Source: Chaetoderma sp. LZ-2023a
Taxonomy: Eukaryota > Mollusca > Caudofoveata > Chaetodermatida > Chaetodermatidae
NCBI GenBank assembly: GCA_034401795.1
Contig: CM067372.1
Coordinates: forward strand, 40,714,429-40,778,428
Reading direction: 5' to 3'
Length of the DNA stretch: 64,000 nt
Shown here: positions 8,237-20,039 of the stretch, piece after piece
How positions within the stretch are numbered: the stretch's first letter is position 1
Layout of the letters: each line of letters starts with the position of its first letter
Notes under the pieces: generated by a model
The model's database searches: none
The model's input: only the letters and a program-made list of their open reading frames with translations
What the model was told of the DNA's origin: nothing
Program-made: the position numbers and the translations under genes

Positions 8237-10370
8237 ATGAATGTTGAAATCATTTCAAACATCAAATTTTAGTGTCACCTATTATTTAGACTGGTGGCCA
8301 TAATGGACTATGGCGTCATAGTGAGAATATTGTGATAACGACATTTTTCTCTGGTAGATTGGTGGCATATTTCTATCTGTTTGTAACACATTTATGTGGT
8401 CTAAAATGGACCATTATCGTGATACACGCTATATTATATTCGATTGGTGGCCATCTTGGTATCCATCTTGAATTTAACATGTTCCAGGAGATTTTTAAGG
8501 TATCATTTCTACACCCTAAAGAAAAAAAAATAAGTCGTTTCGTTTCTATTGCAATTAGTGGTGGGTCAAACATTATTTTGACTGGACTACTATACAAGGA
8601 GGCCCATAGTGATGTGAGTGTTTTATCGTGCCCAAGAAATATTTGACTATATTATAATATTGTTTATATTTAATTTAAATCATAATTTTATCAAAAACAA
8701 AACATTGTGTAAAGTCTACACTGGTTTGAAGTCAGTGGCACTAAGCAGCTCATCAAGAAACAATAGCATATTTACAAGGACATATTACCAGTTATTATTG
8801 AACTGTTTAATTGTTAAATAATCTGCTGGGCTTACTACAGAGAGCCAGCTACTAAGTCATTAATTAACCCATTGTGTTTGAAGAAACATACAACCAGCAC
8901 AAGAGAGTATTAACCCTTTGAGCCTTACGGCATACATATATGTATTGCAATTTATGATGTTATACTTATTCTGCTGAACATTTGGGAAATGATTTAATTG
9001 AAGGTTGTTGCTGCCAGAGGCAGCAAACATTTTCTGTTAAATTATTTGAAAAATATTCAATAGTTGCTTTGTATGAATGTTATAAAAAGTAAATTCAATT
9101 AGTACAGCATTGGAATGAAAGGGTAAATCCTCATACTATGGATATATTTTAAATATAGAGATTTAACCATTATACTGCTGAACCCAGATATTAACAATTT
9201 ATAATTCTAAAATGGAATCTGTATTGCTGGCAGACCAGTCTGCCTGCAAAAATAATTTAATTCAGTAAATTCAGCATTACAATGGTTAAGTAGCTACATG
9301 AGGTTTAAGCCTGATATTATTAAGGATTGTATCTAATTGAATATATTGCTGAAAATTCATGTTTTTCCCAAATTATTGAACAGACATGTTTGAATGGTGA
9401 AAGTTTGTTTGCCTGGAAACTAGTATGCTATATAAGTGTGAAATTATTTTAAAAAGGAAGAAGTTGAGAGCTAGGAGAGCATGTCAGTGAGTAAGTTTGT
9501 AAATTCAGAGAGTTATGTAGAATTTTGAATATATAAAGTTGCTATGTAAAGTTATTGAATTTGAATTTGAAAAACAAAGTACAAGTTAAGACTGCGTTGT
9601 TGTCGCTCTCTGGAATAATTATAGTCAACCTTCAGAATAGAGAAAATAACATCGGTCTATCCAGTAAATAGTCTAATACACATTCATCAGTCTGTCCGTC
9701 TGTCACTCCATCCGACAGAACGTATAGTCAGAGGCTCGCCCCCAGAGCTGCAATACAAACCCTGGTTACCTTAGTTTTGCAAATTCGACTCGCTGGTAAG
9801 GACTATGTTAAGCAGACATCCATTCAAAACCAGATCTGCTTTCTAGTAAACCAAATATATGTTCACCAGATGGAAGTGGTTAGCAATGTGATTGCTGTGA
9901 ATTAACATTGAAATTCTTTTTTCACGCTGGTGCGCTTACTGCGTGTGAAAATGCATTTTGCATGCACTGGTCAAAATTTTCGCGTCGCATAGGTGAAATG
10001 ACACCACATTCCAAAACTGTGAACTGAAAACGTAAATAAAGTTTAGACCTGCTAACATGGGCCGCCACCCAGGGTTATCCAAAAATTAGTGCCATGAAGC
10101 AATGGGAAGACTTGCCGCTGGTATACGGCTGTCATCAATGCGCGTGGAGGTTACACCTGCTATTGACACCTCTAAAACATTTTTCTGCCTGGACCCCTCC
10201 GCTGAATGACGCCACGTTAGAGGCGCGATGCTGACATTAGGGCGACAATGAACTGTTTTTCAAATTGGAAATTGGCTCACCAATTAAATAATATTTTCGA
10301 ATGAAATCATTCTGTTTGCAAAATTATAATTATTTAGTGTTTTTATCAGAATTGCTAAACTTTTTTGGTT
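8237..10370. other. AT-rich non-coding stretch
   Basis: No gene. A loose inverted repeat with a CTGCC/GGCAG centre lies near 8985-9060, in the style of the hairpin repeats at 39370-39450. Stray TTAACCCTTT motifs occur, for example near 8913. Confidence 0.35.
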
Positions 10371-13300
10371 CAATATATTAACCTCCCTTGAACAAACCGT
10401 AATGGCCCATAGTCTCTAATTAGATTTGGTTCAGTCTGGTCATTTCATGGGAACCAGATGGTCTACTGTTTTTTTGTGAAAACTTGTTCATCCAATATGG
10501 CTGCCAGTCCTATCAAACAAGATACTCTTGTAAAGAATTTGTTTCAGCTATTGGCATAGATATTTTTTAGCTTTAAGTCAATCTGCCAAGCAGTTTGGAA
10601 GATCGTTAAGTGTTTCTAACCAAAGCTCTGGATGCAATGTCACTGTGAAGCTCAACTTTATGACGTTGCAATGAACTATGAAGGGTGGCTTCAAACACAA
10701 TTTTACTTACATAGATGAAGGTTAACTAGAGAAGCCCAATCAATAGACCTATCAGTGGCCATGTCTTTGACATTTTGACCCCAACGTCATATCATCGTGT
10801 CACTTCCTCTCATCATACGTAAGGCATGTGTCCCAGTTTGGGGCCAGTATGTTTAAACAAACCCAAGATATACACTACTACATTGAGCTAAACACAAGTA
10901 CTAATGTGGAAGAATTGTAGTATCAAGGACACCATATTACTGAGTTTGATACCAATATCATTGTAGTATGCCCTCAGATCATAGGGAGGCATTCTATCCA
11001 GGTTTGGGCGCAATATGATTAACGCAACATGAGATATTATGAAACATAAAGTTGAGCTTAATGCAACAAATTATTCTTGAAAAAAGGTGTTGTCATTATC
11101 ACTTCACAGCACACTTAACAGATTTATGTCTCAATGCTTTATATTTTGTATTTACTGGCTCCCAATAGGCCAAAATCAAAGGCTCAAGGTGTCCTCCGGC
11201 ATCCTTAGCGCATGGCCATGCATGGACCACCTTTGCTTGGCGAGTTTTACTGACAGCAGCGATGTATTATACATCTTGTATAGTGCTTCATTGAACATTA
11301 TGCTGTTCACTGATGGCGAGGATGTGTTTGCTGTGGCAGGCATTAAGTTTTCTAGAGCTGCCTTTGGAGCTACACAGCCGTCACAAACGTACAGCATCAA
11401 GTCTACGCATGTGCATTTTACAAACATAGTCTTCCTGTCAAGGGTATCTTTGATCTACAACTTCCAGAAGGATTGGAAAGCAATGTTTCGCATGATGCAG
11501 CATATCAGCAGTACTGCAAAGCAGTGAGCCCAGGATTGTACTCTACCTCCATGGGTTTGCTGCCACGAAGGTAACTGTCATTGTCTTTAGATTTCATGCT
11601 TTGTCGATCGGTTTATGGGGTTAAATTCTGTTTTTGATTGATTCATACTCATTTTTTAGTTTGCTTCCAGTTATAAGTAGTAGTTCGTCAATGATGTTTC
11701 TTTTCCTCTTCGATGAAGTCCACATCACCGGCATATTTCATCTCTAGTGATATATCCCGTATGGACACTGGGGTGTTTTGGTCTTGCGCAACATTTCCAC
11801 ACATATTTCAATGCTGCAGGAATGTATCAGGTGAAAAACAAAGGGGATAAACCATCAACCTGTCGGTAGGTAGCCAATTGCTATCTCAAACTGCAGACTT
11901 CACTGTCTTGACTCATACTCTCAGCTTGGTGTCTACTGTGCAATTGGCCTGGTGTAGTAAATCTAGGATCTTTAAGAATTTAATTGTGTTGATGGCTCGT
12001 GACATGTCAATGATTATTTTGTGGGAATTCCAGTATTTGGACACTGACACAAGCATGCGCTGAGCTCAAACAATGTCTATGCAGTTGCATCCACATTTAA
12101 GGACACTCTTACAGGATAGTGAATTTATGGATGCTGTTCAGGAGCACCATGGACCACATATTGGCTGGAGGGCCGAGTGATTTCTTGGACTTTATTACTG
12201 CATCGATGGGAGGATGGTGCATAATCGCTGCATTGATTAGGTTTGTGATCAGCTTTGAGATGTCACTTGCATATTTGAATAGTTAATTGCTCATGCCATC
12301 AGGTTGCGGAAGCATGTCCATTTTAGGAGCTTTTAATGCCTTCTCAACTTCTGCCGTTTCAATTGGTGTTAGCTATGGCCTGTGATCACAGGAAAAGGGA
12401 TGCATGCGCTCATCATCGTGGTCAGTGAACTCTTCCTTGAACCATTCTCGAATTGCATCCGCTTTGCCCTGGTCAGTCCGGATAAAATATCCGTAAGAGT
12501 CATGTAGAGCACGTTGGGGTGAATAGTCGGCAACACTTAGGGCTCTGGCTGACCAAAACATTTTGTGACAGTCGTCTGTCAGTGATTTCATCTGCTAAGG
12601 ACTCTGCTTGTTGAATAACAAAATCTTTTTTAAGTGTTCACCGATAGGACATACAATGTTAATGTGTTCCATGCATAGTTTGGTGTGGTTTTCACGTTGG
12701 CCATTTTGCTAGATGCGCAGCCGTAGTGCTTTCTGCTCTGCTCAGTTTTACTACTACAGTCATCAGTATACCAAGTTTCGTTGTTGTTTTTGACAACTCC
12801 TATGACTGTATGGTGCTGGTACCTGATGGTTCCATACATTCGAGTATTTTGGTTGGGGCTCCCCGAGGGCCTTTTTGTATGACATTTGTGTGGCAGTGTC
12901 GCTGATGAGGTTGGGTAGGTCATAGGTGACTCTACTCTCTTGCCTGGTATGGAGCATGTTGCACTAGATAGAGATGGTTGATCATAAGGCATGTAATGAC
13001 TGACTTGTTGGCAGAATTCATGTCTGCATCTCCATAGGAACGAGTAACCTGAAGTACGGCCTTTGCTTCTGTTTTGCATAGTATGAAGCCTATTTGGTTG
13101 AAAAATGCTGTTGTGGCCCTAGAACCAGTTCGGCATGTACATTCAGCAATGTTGTCTAGTGATGGCATGGGTGTTTGAATGCCATATTTGTGGCAAATAT
13201 GCCTTTGGAACTGAGGGATGCTACCAGAGCACCTCCATTGCTGTTGCATACAACCCCGTGTACAAGCCAAGTCCTGAATTCTTGACCGCCTTACCGAGTT

Positions 13301-15280
13301 TACAAAGCTGGGAGTCGAAATCTCCACACATGAACAGTTACCATCTGGCTGTGATGGTAATGATGGGTCTCATTCAAGCATAGAAGGAATCTAATATTCA
13401 TGGATTCTCTTGGCTTTTAAGTAGTTGGGCCATATGCATTGACAATACGATACTTAATTGTGGTATGTTTTCGCATTGGTATAGCCAGGCCAATGACTGC
13501 AATGCATTCACTAACATAGTAAAAACTAAAGACATGGTCCAAAAACCTCGGTCTGAGTCCAAAGCCCAAACCCTGGTATGTCGCCTGTTTTTTGCTCCAT
13601 CAGGACTAGATTGTGGCCTGTCTGAAGTTGCTGCTCTGAGTGGGTAGATACTTTAGTCTCTTGAATGCAGGCAATATCGATGTTATAGTGTTTACAGTCT
13701 GCATCTTAGGTTTGTCTTTGATCTTGCAGTCAATCGCATACATTCCACATTACGATGGTAAACTCCTGGGAAAGATCACCTTGACTGAGGATGTCGAACA
13801 CAGTTTCTGGTTTGAAGAAGATTAGACAGTCATAATTTGCTCAGAATGTGGATGTCAACTCGCAAGCCTTGATGACATTAGTTTCCCAATGAAGTTGATA
13901 CTTAGGACCACTTAGCATGAGATATAAAATGGGAAATTGTGCTAAACACGAAATGTTAATGTTGAAAGCTAGTTTTTTTTATCAAGGGCTTAATGCCATT
14001 GATGTTTTACCACAATGTCATTGTCTCATGCCCTCTTATTGTAAGGAAGCATGTGTCCAAGATTTGGTCCAGGAAGATCAAACAAATATGAGATATGAAC
14101 TGATAATAAGTAAGCACAAACTGTTAATGTTGAAAAACAGACAAAGGCCCTTTGACCCAACACCATTGTCTCATACCCTCTCATTATAAGGAAGCTTGTG
14201 TCCAAGGTTGGCTTAAGTATAATAAACCAAACATGACATATGAAATGATAAGGTGAGCTAAACATGAGATGTTAATGTTAAAAAAACCCAATTTTATCAA
14301 GGTCACAATGACCTTGACCGTTAATCCCTAGGTGAACGTGGCATGCCTGCTCATTATAAGGAAGTATGTTTTCAAGTTTGATTAACTAAGCATGAGATAT
14401 GAACTGCTAAGTTGAGCTAAACACGAAATGTTAATGTTGATTAAAAGGTCACAATGACCTTGACATTTGTCAGTTTGAACCCAAGGTCATTATGTCAATC
14501 CCTCTCAATTATAAGGAAGCATGTTTCAATGTTTGGGTCTAGTAAGATTTAAAAAAACATGCGATATGAACTGCTAAGTTGAGCTAAATGCAAATTGGAT
14601 GTGACTGCCGCCGTCACCAGTGCCACTGCCATTGTCAGCAGAGGGCATTACAATAAATTGTTTTACTTTGTAAAGTTAAGCTAAAAACAGAACGAAATCC
14701 ATGATGGTTGCTGACCAAATAGCCCAATCTGATTCGAATGTGTTATTCATATCCTAAATATTACCATTTTCACTTAAAATCCATCAGCTAAAAGAGGAAA
14801 AAAGCTAAAGGCCCAACACCTCCATCCATGTAATGCGATATCTGCTGTCAAAATCCATCAAATAACAATAGCTCCATTTTGATTGGTCGATGTCGGACAT
14901 GTTTTTTTCGTGTAAACTAGCTCATTCTATTGAACATCGTTGGTTCAACTCTTGCCATAGATAAGGTTCTTGAGTTTCATGTCAATTGGCCAAGCACTTT
15001 CAAAGATGTTTGCAAAATAAAGACCATCGAACAAATTGACAAACAGCTTCTCTTAAACAAATCTTGGAACTCTGTGATCAATGATGCCTCCTAACAAATT
15101 TGGTTAGAATTGGCCCAGTGGTTTGTGAGAAATTGTTTAAAGGAGGATGCTTCCTAATGAAATTTGGTTAGAATTGGTCCCGTGGTTCGTGAGAAATCGC
15201 TTAAAGGAAATTTGATGGACGGGTGACATGGCAAATTCACTTGGGATTTCAGGCCAGGTGAAATCATAAATAGTATTTTG
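10371..15280. repeat. Degenerate repeat with ~150-170 bp tandem units, split by a retrotransposon
   Basis: Both sides of the 11095-13830 element carry the same text types: CTTGAACAAACCGTAATGGC near 10390, and repeated units with GAGATATGAACTGCTAAG, GAGCTAAACACGAAATG and CTCTCATTATAAGGAAGC at 10640-11085 and 13905-14600 (units near 13919, 14091, 14238, 14396 and 14564). It closes near 15263 with TTTCAGGCCAGGTGAAATC, a relative of the ends seen at 60460-60485 and 63430-63448. Non-coding; read as an old repeat of that family. Confidence 0.5.
11095..13830 (-). mobile_element. Non-LTR retrotransposon remnant (EEP endonuclease and RT), copy A
   Basis: Reading down the minus strand: near 13830-13650 a decayed endonuclease start (TIVMWNV, then IDIACIQETK); 13327-13000 more endonuclease-like sequence; 12600-12370 a linker (ALHDSYGYFIRTDQGKADAI, then WFKEEFTDHDDERMHPF); 12300-11880 a reverse transcriptase region without an open frame; and at 11427-11176 the 3' end (LYKMYNTSLLSVKLAKQRWSM, then GHALRMPEDT). 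The same order and wording recur at 47250-49200, showing a dispersed element. It is riddled with stops and frameshifts and is surely inactive. The clade (I/CR1/RTE type) is not decided. Confidence 0.65.
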
Positions 15281-15639
15281 TCACCCCCTTAGAGAGTTTT
15301 GTTCAGGTAACTTCAAGTGCTCAAATGTCTTGGCATCATTCCCATGAATACAAGGTTTGGGTTTAGGTTTCAATAGAGCCATGTTTATGCCTATTATATG
15401 GCATGAGTTTTTCAAAGGAGATGATGAGCGAGTAGTAGCTTAGACTAGCATTCCAGGGAGAATGTTATTATCAAAGTAGTCAATACATACAGCAATGAGT
15501 TACATGACAGAGTAATTTGAAGTCAGTCCAATAAAGCCCGCTGATGTCATTAACCCCACTCGTGTCAACAGCACCCCAAAGTACTCAAAATACTACTTAT
15601 ATCAATTAATCGTTTTAATGATCAAAATTTTTCAAGTAA

Positions 15640-15890
15640 TTTTAATTTTAGAAGACTATTTTTATAAATTTACCTCTGGAATTTTTTGGCTGGCTTGACC
15701 ATCAAAAGGGTAACGCTAAAAATTTTTTGCCAGTGTCCATTTGAAGGCCAAGAGAAGTATTTTTTTTAATTTACCACTGGAGTGACTGGCTGAGCCAGTC
15801 ATGAGCAGTCATTCCAGTGGTAAGTATTCAAAAATACTCTTCTCTAGGCCTGCAAATAGACATGCCTCAAGACCACTACATAACTGTCAA
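15640..15890. repeat. TTAA-type MITE copy 1, rearranged
   Basis: Contains the family palindrome (TTTACCACTGGAGTGACTGG and CATTCCAGTGGTAA) and the flanking arms AAGAGAAGTATTTTTT and ACTCTTCTCTAGGCCTGC. A second, partly inverted fragment (GGCTGGCTTGACCATCAAAA) sits at its left. Confidence 0.5.
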
Positions 15891-16929
15891 GACCATTACA
15901 TATTTTGTTTGGTTTGCACTAGAATGTTTGACGTTTGAAGGGAGCATAGACCGTTCACATGCTAACCACTATAAAGATTAGGTACTATGAGTATTGCAAT
16001 GTAATTAATAAATTTGTAAATTTGCCAAGATTTGAACTATAACAGGATAAGCGTGTAGATGCTATGAAACAACATTTACTGTGGACCGGATAACTCATAT
16101 ATCCTTATGCCAAGAGCCATTGCTTGACTGCTGGAGGTTTGGCCAATATAAACTCCATTTATTACATAAACAACAAATAAAATTATATTAATTTATGCGT
16201 GATGAAATCATCATGTTATACTATTTTAACAATTTTATTTTCAGGCATTCATTTAATTATCTTGCTTTAACTTGAATCAGCTTATATTTTGATAGGACAG
16301 CTTGTTAGTTGTTGATCTTATTGTATATTTTGTTCTTAGAAACTGATTTTGATAAATCTGTGTCAAGATATTGAATGGAAAGCAAGTTTTAATAATCGAT
16401 GTGTAGTGTAGTGGCTGAATTTGTGATGTTAAGTTTCTTTTCCAATATATAATTTAGGTGCAAATTACCAAATTCAGAATTATAGTTTTCACACAGCTCA
16501 TAAAACAACAATCGCATTTCCTAACTGTGCAAGGACATTGAGAATGAAACTTAGCATCAGTATCAAGATATTCTTTCTCATTGTCCCGGTATAGAAATGC
16601 CACATTCTAAAGAGTTTCAAGTGACTGATTAAACAAGAACAAGTACATTTCCAATAATACTTTAATATTTCATCATTAATATTCAAGACATAATTTTTCA
16701 TGTATCAAGCTAAAGTGATTGTCAAATGACATGTATCACCATAAGTAATGGACCTACTGAGCAACAATTGTTCAGTAGTGTGTATGAAGTATGAATGCAT
16801 GTGTATTTGTGTGCACGGGCCTCTATTTCAATTTCACAACTTAAAAGATTTTATTAATTGATATGGAATGGAATCATCATATGTTAAGATTTATTCCGTT
16901 TCATTACACATTTGCACATAATTTAACCT

Positions 16930-17125
16930 GCATTAGCCATTTTGGCTACATCCTTAAAGACGCAATGCATTTAAAGGTGCATATTCACACCAGAATGATT
17001 GAAAATAAAAATTTTAAAATTGCATACTTTTATAAAATCTAAATTTTTATTTTCAATCATTCTGGTGTGAATATGCACCTTTAAATGCATTACATCTTTA
17101 AGGATCTAGCCAAAATGGCTAATGC
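16930..17125. repeat. 196-bp near-perfect palindrome (MITE)
   Basis: The left arm, 16930-17016, begins GCATTAGCCATTTTGGCTAC. The right arm, about 17040-17125, ends with the inverse (AGCCAAAATGGCTAATGC). About 25 bases separate them. It lies immediately left of a TTAA-type MITE fragment (17126-17290) and probably inserted into it. Confidence 0.65.
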
Positions 17126-17290
17126 AGCGGTCTTGAGAAAAGTCCATTTGCTGAGCCAGAGCATATCTGAGAAATCTGACCATTGGAATGACTGGCTCAG
17201 TAACTAAGCCAGTCATACTAGTGTTAAGTTTTCTAAGAAACTTTCCTCTTGGCATACAAATTGTCATATACTAAGAAAGAAGCATGACAC
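17126..17290. repeat. TTAA-type MITE copy 2 (fragment)
   Basis: Shows GCGGTCTTGAGAAAAGTCCA, the palindrome GGAATGACTGGCTCAG / AAGCCAGTCAT, and TTTCCTCTTGGCATACAAAT, matching the full copy at 18890-19127. Interrupted on its left by the 196-bp palindrome. Confidence 0.5.
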
Positions 17291-17445
17291 ACTATAGGTG
17301 CGACTATGAGACAGCTTTGTCAAACATTTGACACACTTATACAATTTTTTGTGACGATTAAATGGTTAGACCTTTCACGGTGAGGATTAACCATTTCCAA
17401 TTAGACAGTAAAATTCTAAATCTTCAAATTAAATGAAATGATGAA

Positions 17446-17551
17446 CTGGTGTTAATTTTTCAACAAATTTGGTGGAAGATGTTGCTGTCTTGGGTTGCTG
17501 TCCAAGACAGCAACATCATCCATCAAAATTGGTGAAAAATGTACATCAGCT
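17446..17551. repeat. Hairpin repeat family H, copy 1
   Basis: Inverted arms GGAAGATGTTGCTGTCTTGG and CCAAGACAGCAACATCATCC with outer arms reading TTTTTCAAC/GGTGAAAAATG. The same hairpin recurs at 39976-40061 with a shorter loop, followed in both places by similar text (TTGACATCAGAGT). Confidence 0.6.
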
Positions 17552-17639
17552 TCTTTGGTATTGACGCAGTAAAAGATAGAATATTGACATCAGAGTGGTA
17601 AGCGTTAATTATGAAGATTACTCTTGTTACTTAGTGAAT

Positions 17640-17765
17640 GTATGCAGAAGGCTATTTTTGAAAATTTACCCCTGAAATGACAGGCTTGATTATTATGTCA
17701 GCCATTCCAGTGCTAAATTTTCAAAAATCTTCTCTTGACCAGCAAATAGACATTTACTAAGATGA
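17640..17765. repeat. TTAA-type MITE copy 3 (core only)
   Basis: Core arms TTTGAAAATTTACCCCTGAA and CCATTCCAGTGCTAAATTTT with ATCTTCTCTTGACCAGCAAA. The ends are lost. Confidence 0.45.
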
Positions 17766-17881
17766 CCGAATAGACCAATTTTAACCATTAAAGTTAATTA
17801 ATGCAGCACCATAGTACACTTACTGTTTATGCATATAAATGAAGTACTTTTAAGTAGACCTTTGCTTTTTTGATTTTCTGA

Positions 17882-18343
17882 ATACAATATGTAAAAAGAT
17901 TTAAACATTAAATATATAATATATGAAGAAATACTGCTCAAATATGAGTTAAAGCACAAATCATGGGGTTTGATTTATAATATACTGCAATCACACAAAG
18001 TAAAATAGTAGTTTAATGACAAATGTATATTATACGCTGTATGCTGCAAAACCTGTTATCATACATACAGACATGAATGCACACGCACACACACTGACAC
18101 ACAAACGCATGCATACAATATGTAAAAAGATTTAAACATTAAATATATAATATATTAAGATATACTGCTCAAATATGAGCTAAGGCACAAATCATGGGAT
18201 TTGATTTATAATATATAGCAATTACACAAAGTAAAATAGTAGTTTAATGGCAAATGTATATTATAAGCTGTATGCCGCAAAACCTGTTATCATACATACA
18301 GACATGAATGCACACGCATACACACTGACACACAAACGCATGC
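17882..18343. repeat. Tandem duplication, period 231 bp
   Basis: ATACAATATGTAAAAAGATT begins copy 1 at 17882 and copy 2 at 18113. The copies differ at scattered bases and each ends in an (ACAC)-rich stretch (GCACACGCACACACACTG) that probably mediated the duplication. An apparent 112-codon ORF at 18247-18585 starts in copy 2 and shows no protein character. Confidence 0.7.
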
Positions 18344-18889
18344 ATACACACTCGCACCTTCTGTATTTAAAATACAAAGAATGCATTCATGAAACCGGGT
18401 CATATATTAAAGTTAATGTACCAGGATTAATCAACAGAATAATAAGGGCTATTCTGAACAAACTAAATTGGTCACATTCACAACAATGTGTGTTGCCTCA
18501 TGGACTTATTAACAAGAGATTGACGCTCATCTGCCTAACACTTGTGAGCCTACATATTTTATACCTTAGTAGTACAGGTATTTGATGGCATAAACAAAAA
18601 AGCGGTATTCTCAAGAAGCAAGATCACAATGTAGAGTGCTCTATCATAGGTAAATTGTCTGATTGGCCTAAATTTTGTAATATTGGTAGGCAATGTAAAA
18701 GGGTGAGCACCCACCAAATTAGAAATTAACAGATCTAAATATGGTGAAACACGTGACTGACGTATTATCGTCTAGCATTGGGTACCAAGGAGCATATCTC
18801 TGACATCTGACATTTAATCAATTTCATTTTCACGCTGCTGATATTAGGTTATTATAGGAACATGTTCGATACATTTTAGGGTAAATAGC

Positions 18890-19127
18890 TTAACCCTTTA
18901 ATGGCCAAAAAATTTCATGAAAATTTACATTTTTGCCCAGTAAATGTCCATTTGGTGCCCAAAATAACTGTTTTTGAAAATTTATCACTGGAATGACTGG
19001 CTCAATAATTGAGCCAGTCATTCCAGTGGTAAACTTTCAAAAATAGTTTTATTTTGACCTGCAAATAGCCATTCCTCAAGACCACTGCCGAGACAGGCTT
19101 TGACCAGCTTCGCCAGTAAAGGGTTAA
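18890..19127. mobile_element. TTAA-flanked MITE, best complete copy
   Basis: 238 bp, starting TTAACCCTTTAATGG and ending CAGTAAAGGGTTAA. TTAA target sites with CCCTTT-type inverted ends are typical of piggyBac-derived MITEs. The centre is a perfect palindrome around CTGGCTCAATAATTGAGCCA. There is no coding capacity. At least eight other, mostly partial copies lie in this window. Confidence 0.6.
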
Positions 19128-20039
19128 AATATGAAAAAACACGAATATATCTGTAATCTGAAATTTGCCAGACTTGCCATGTTCTCATATAGGTGATAGC
19201 TTGTGCACAGAACGTCTCAGATGGCACGGGTACATGTCAGCAGCATAAATATGATGAAATGAGTCAGATAAGTGTATCCTGTGTCGACGCCACTATTTTA
19301 GAAAACATATTCAAGGGCCAGAATTAAAAGATACCTCTGTTATAGTTAACACTTAAATCAAACAATGCCCTTTGACCGTGTGGTAAATATTGCAGGAAGA
19401 AGCCTCAATTGCACGATCTATTAGGTATCATGATAAACAACCGAAGCTCTTTGCATTCATTTACATACAGGAAGATTAGAATTTCATCACCTTACACTTT
19501 GTAGTGAGACTACCATAACAATCATAGAAATTACATCCCTTGACGTCATTGATCTGGAAATGTTAGTTCTCAAAGTATGTGTGCACTCATCGTTCTGCCT
19601 TCAACTCATTTCTGATTTGTTTACCCAGGCCACTACTAAAGTCTAATTCATAATTACTATTCCACCAACATTTTGGCGAAAGGCAAATCAAATGATTGTG
19701 GGCTTAGTGGTGCGATCACATGCTTTAAATGCTAAGTATAATGGGTGTAGAATGGAAGAAATAAATAGCAAAATGTCCCACCATTGTTCATGATGGACGG
19801 ACAGACCAACAGTTGAATTCCGGATGTAGGCTCATCACTATATAGCATAGCTCACCGATAAGTCAGCTATGTTAAAAACATTTCAAACATTCAGACATAA
19901 ATATAGTTAAAATATAAGTAATATATGACAAGGATAACAATAACAGATTACTGATCAATGCCCACATATTGTCATTATCAGGGTTTTTCTATTTGAGTTT
20001 TACGGTAGTCTCACTACAAAGTGTAAGGTGACTCATTAT
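19128..20039. other. Non-coding stretch
   Basis: No gene or named repeat. AT-rich. Short inverted matches occur with the far side of the region (CACCTTACACTTTGTAGTGA near 19490 and its inverse near 20015), suggesting a decayed element bounded by inverted repeats of about 20-40 bp. Confidence 0.35.
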
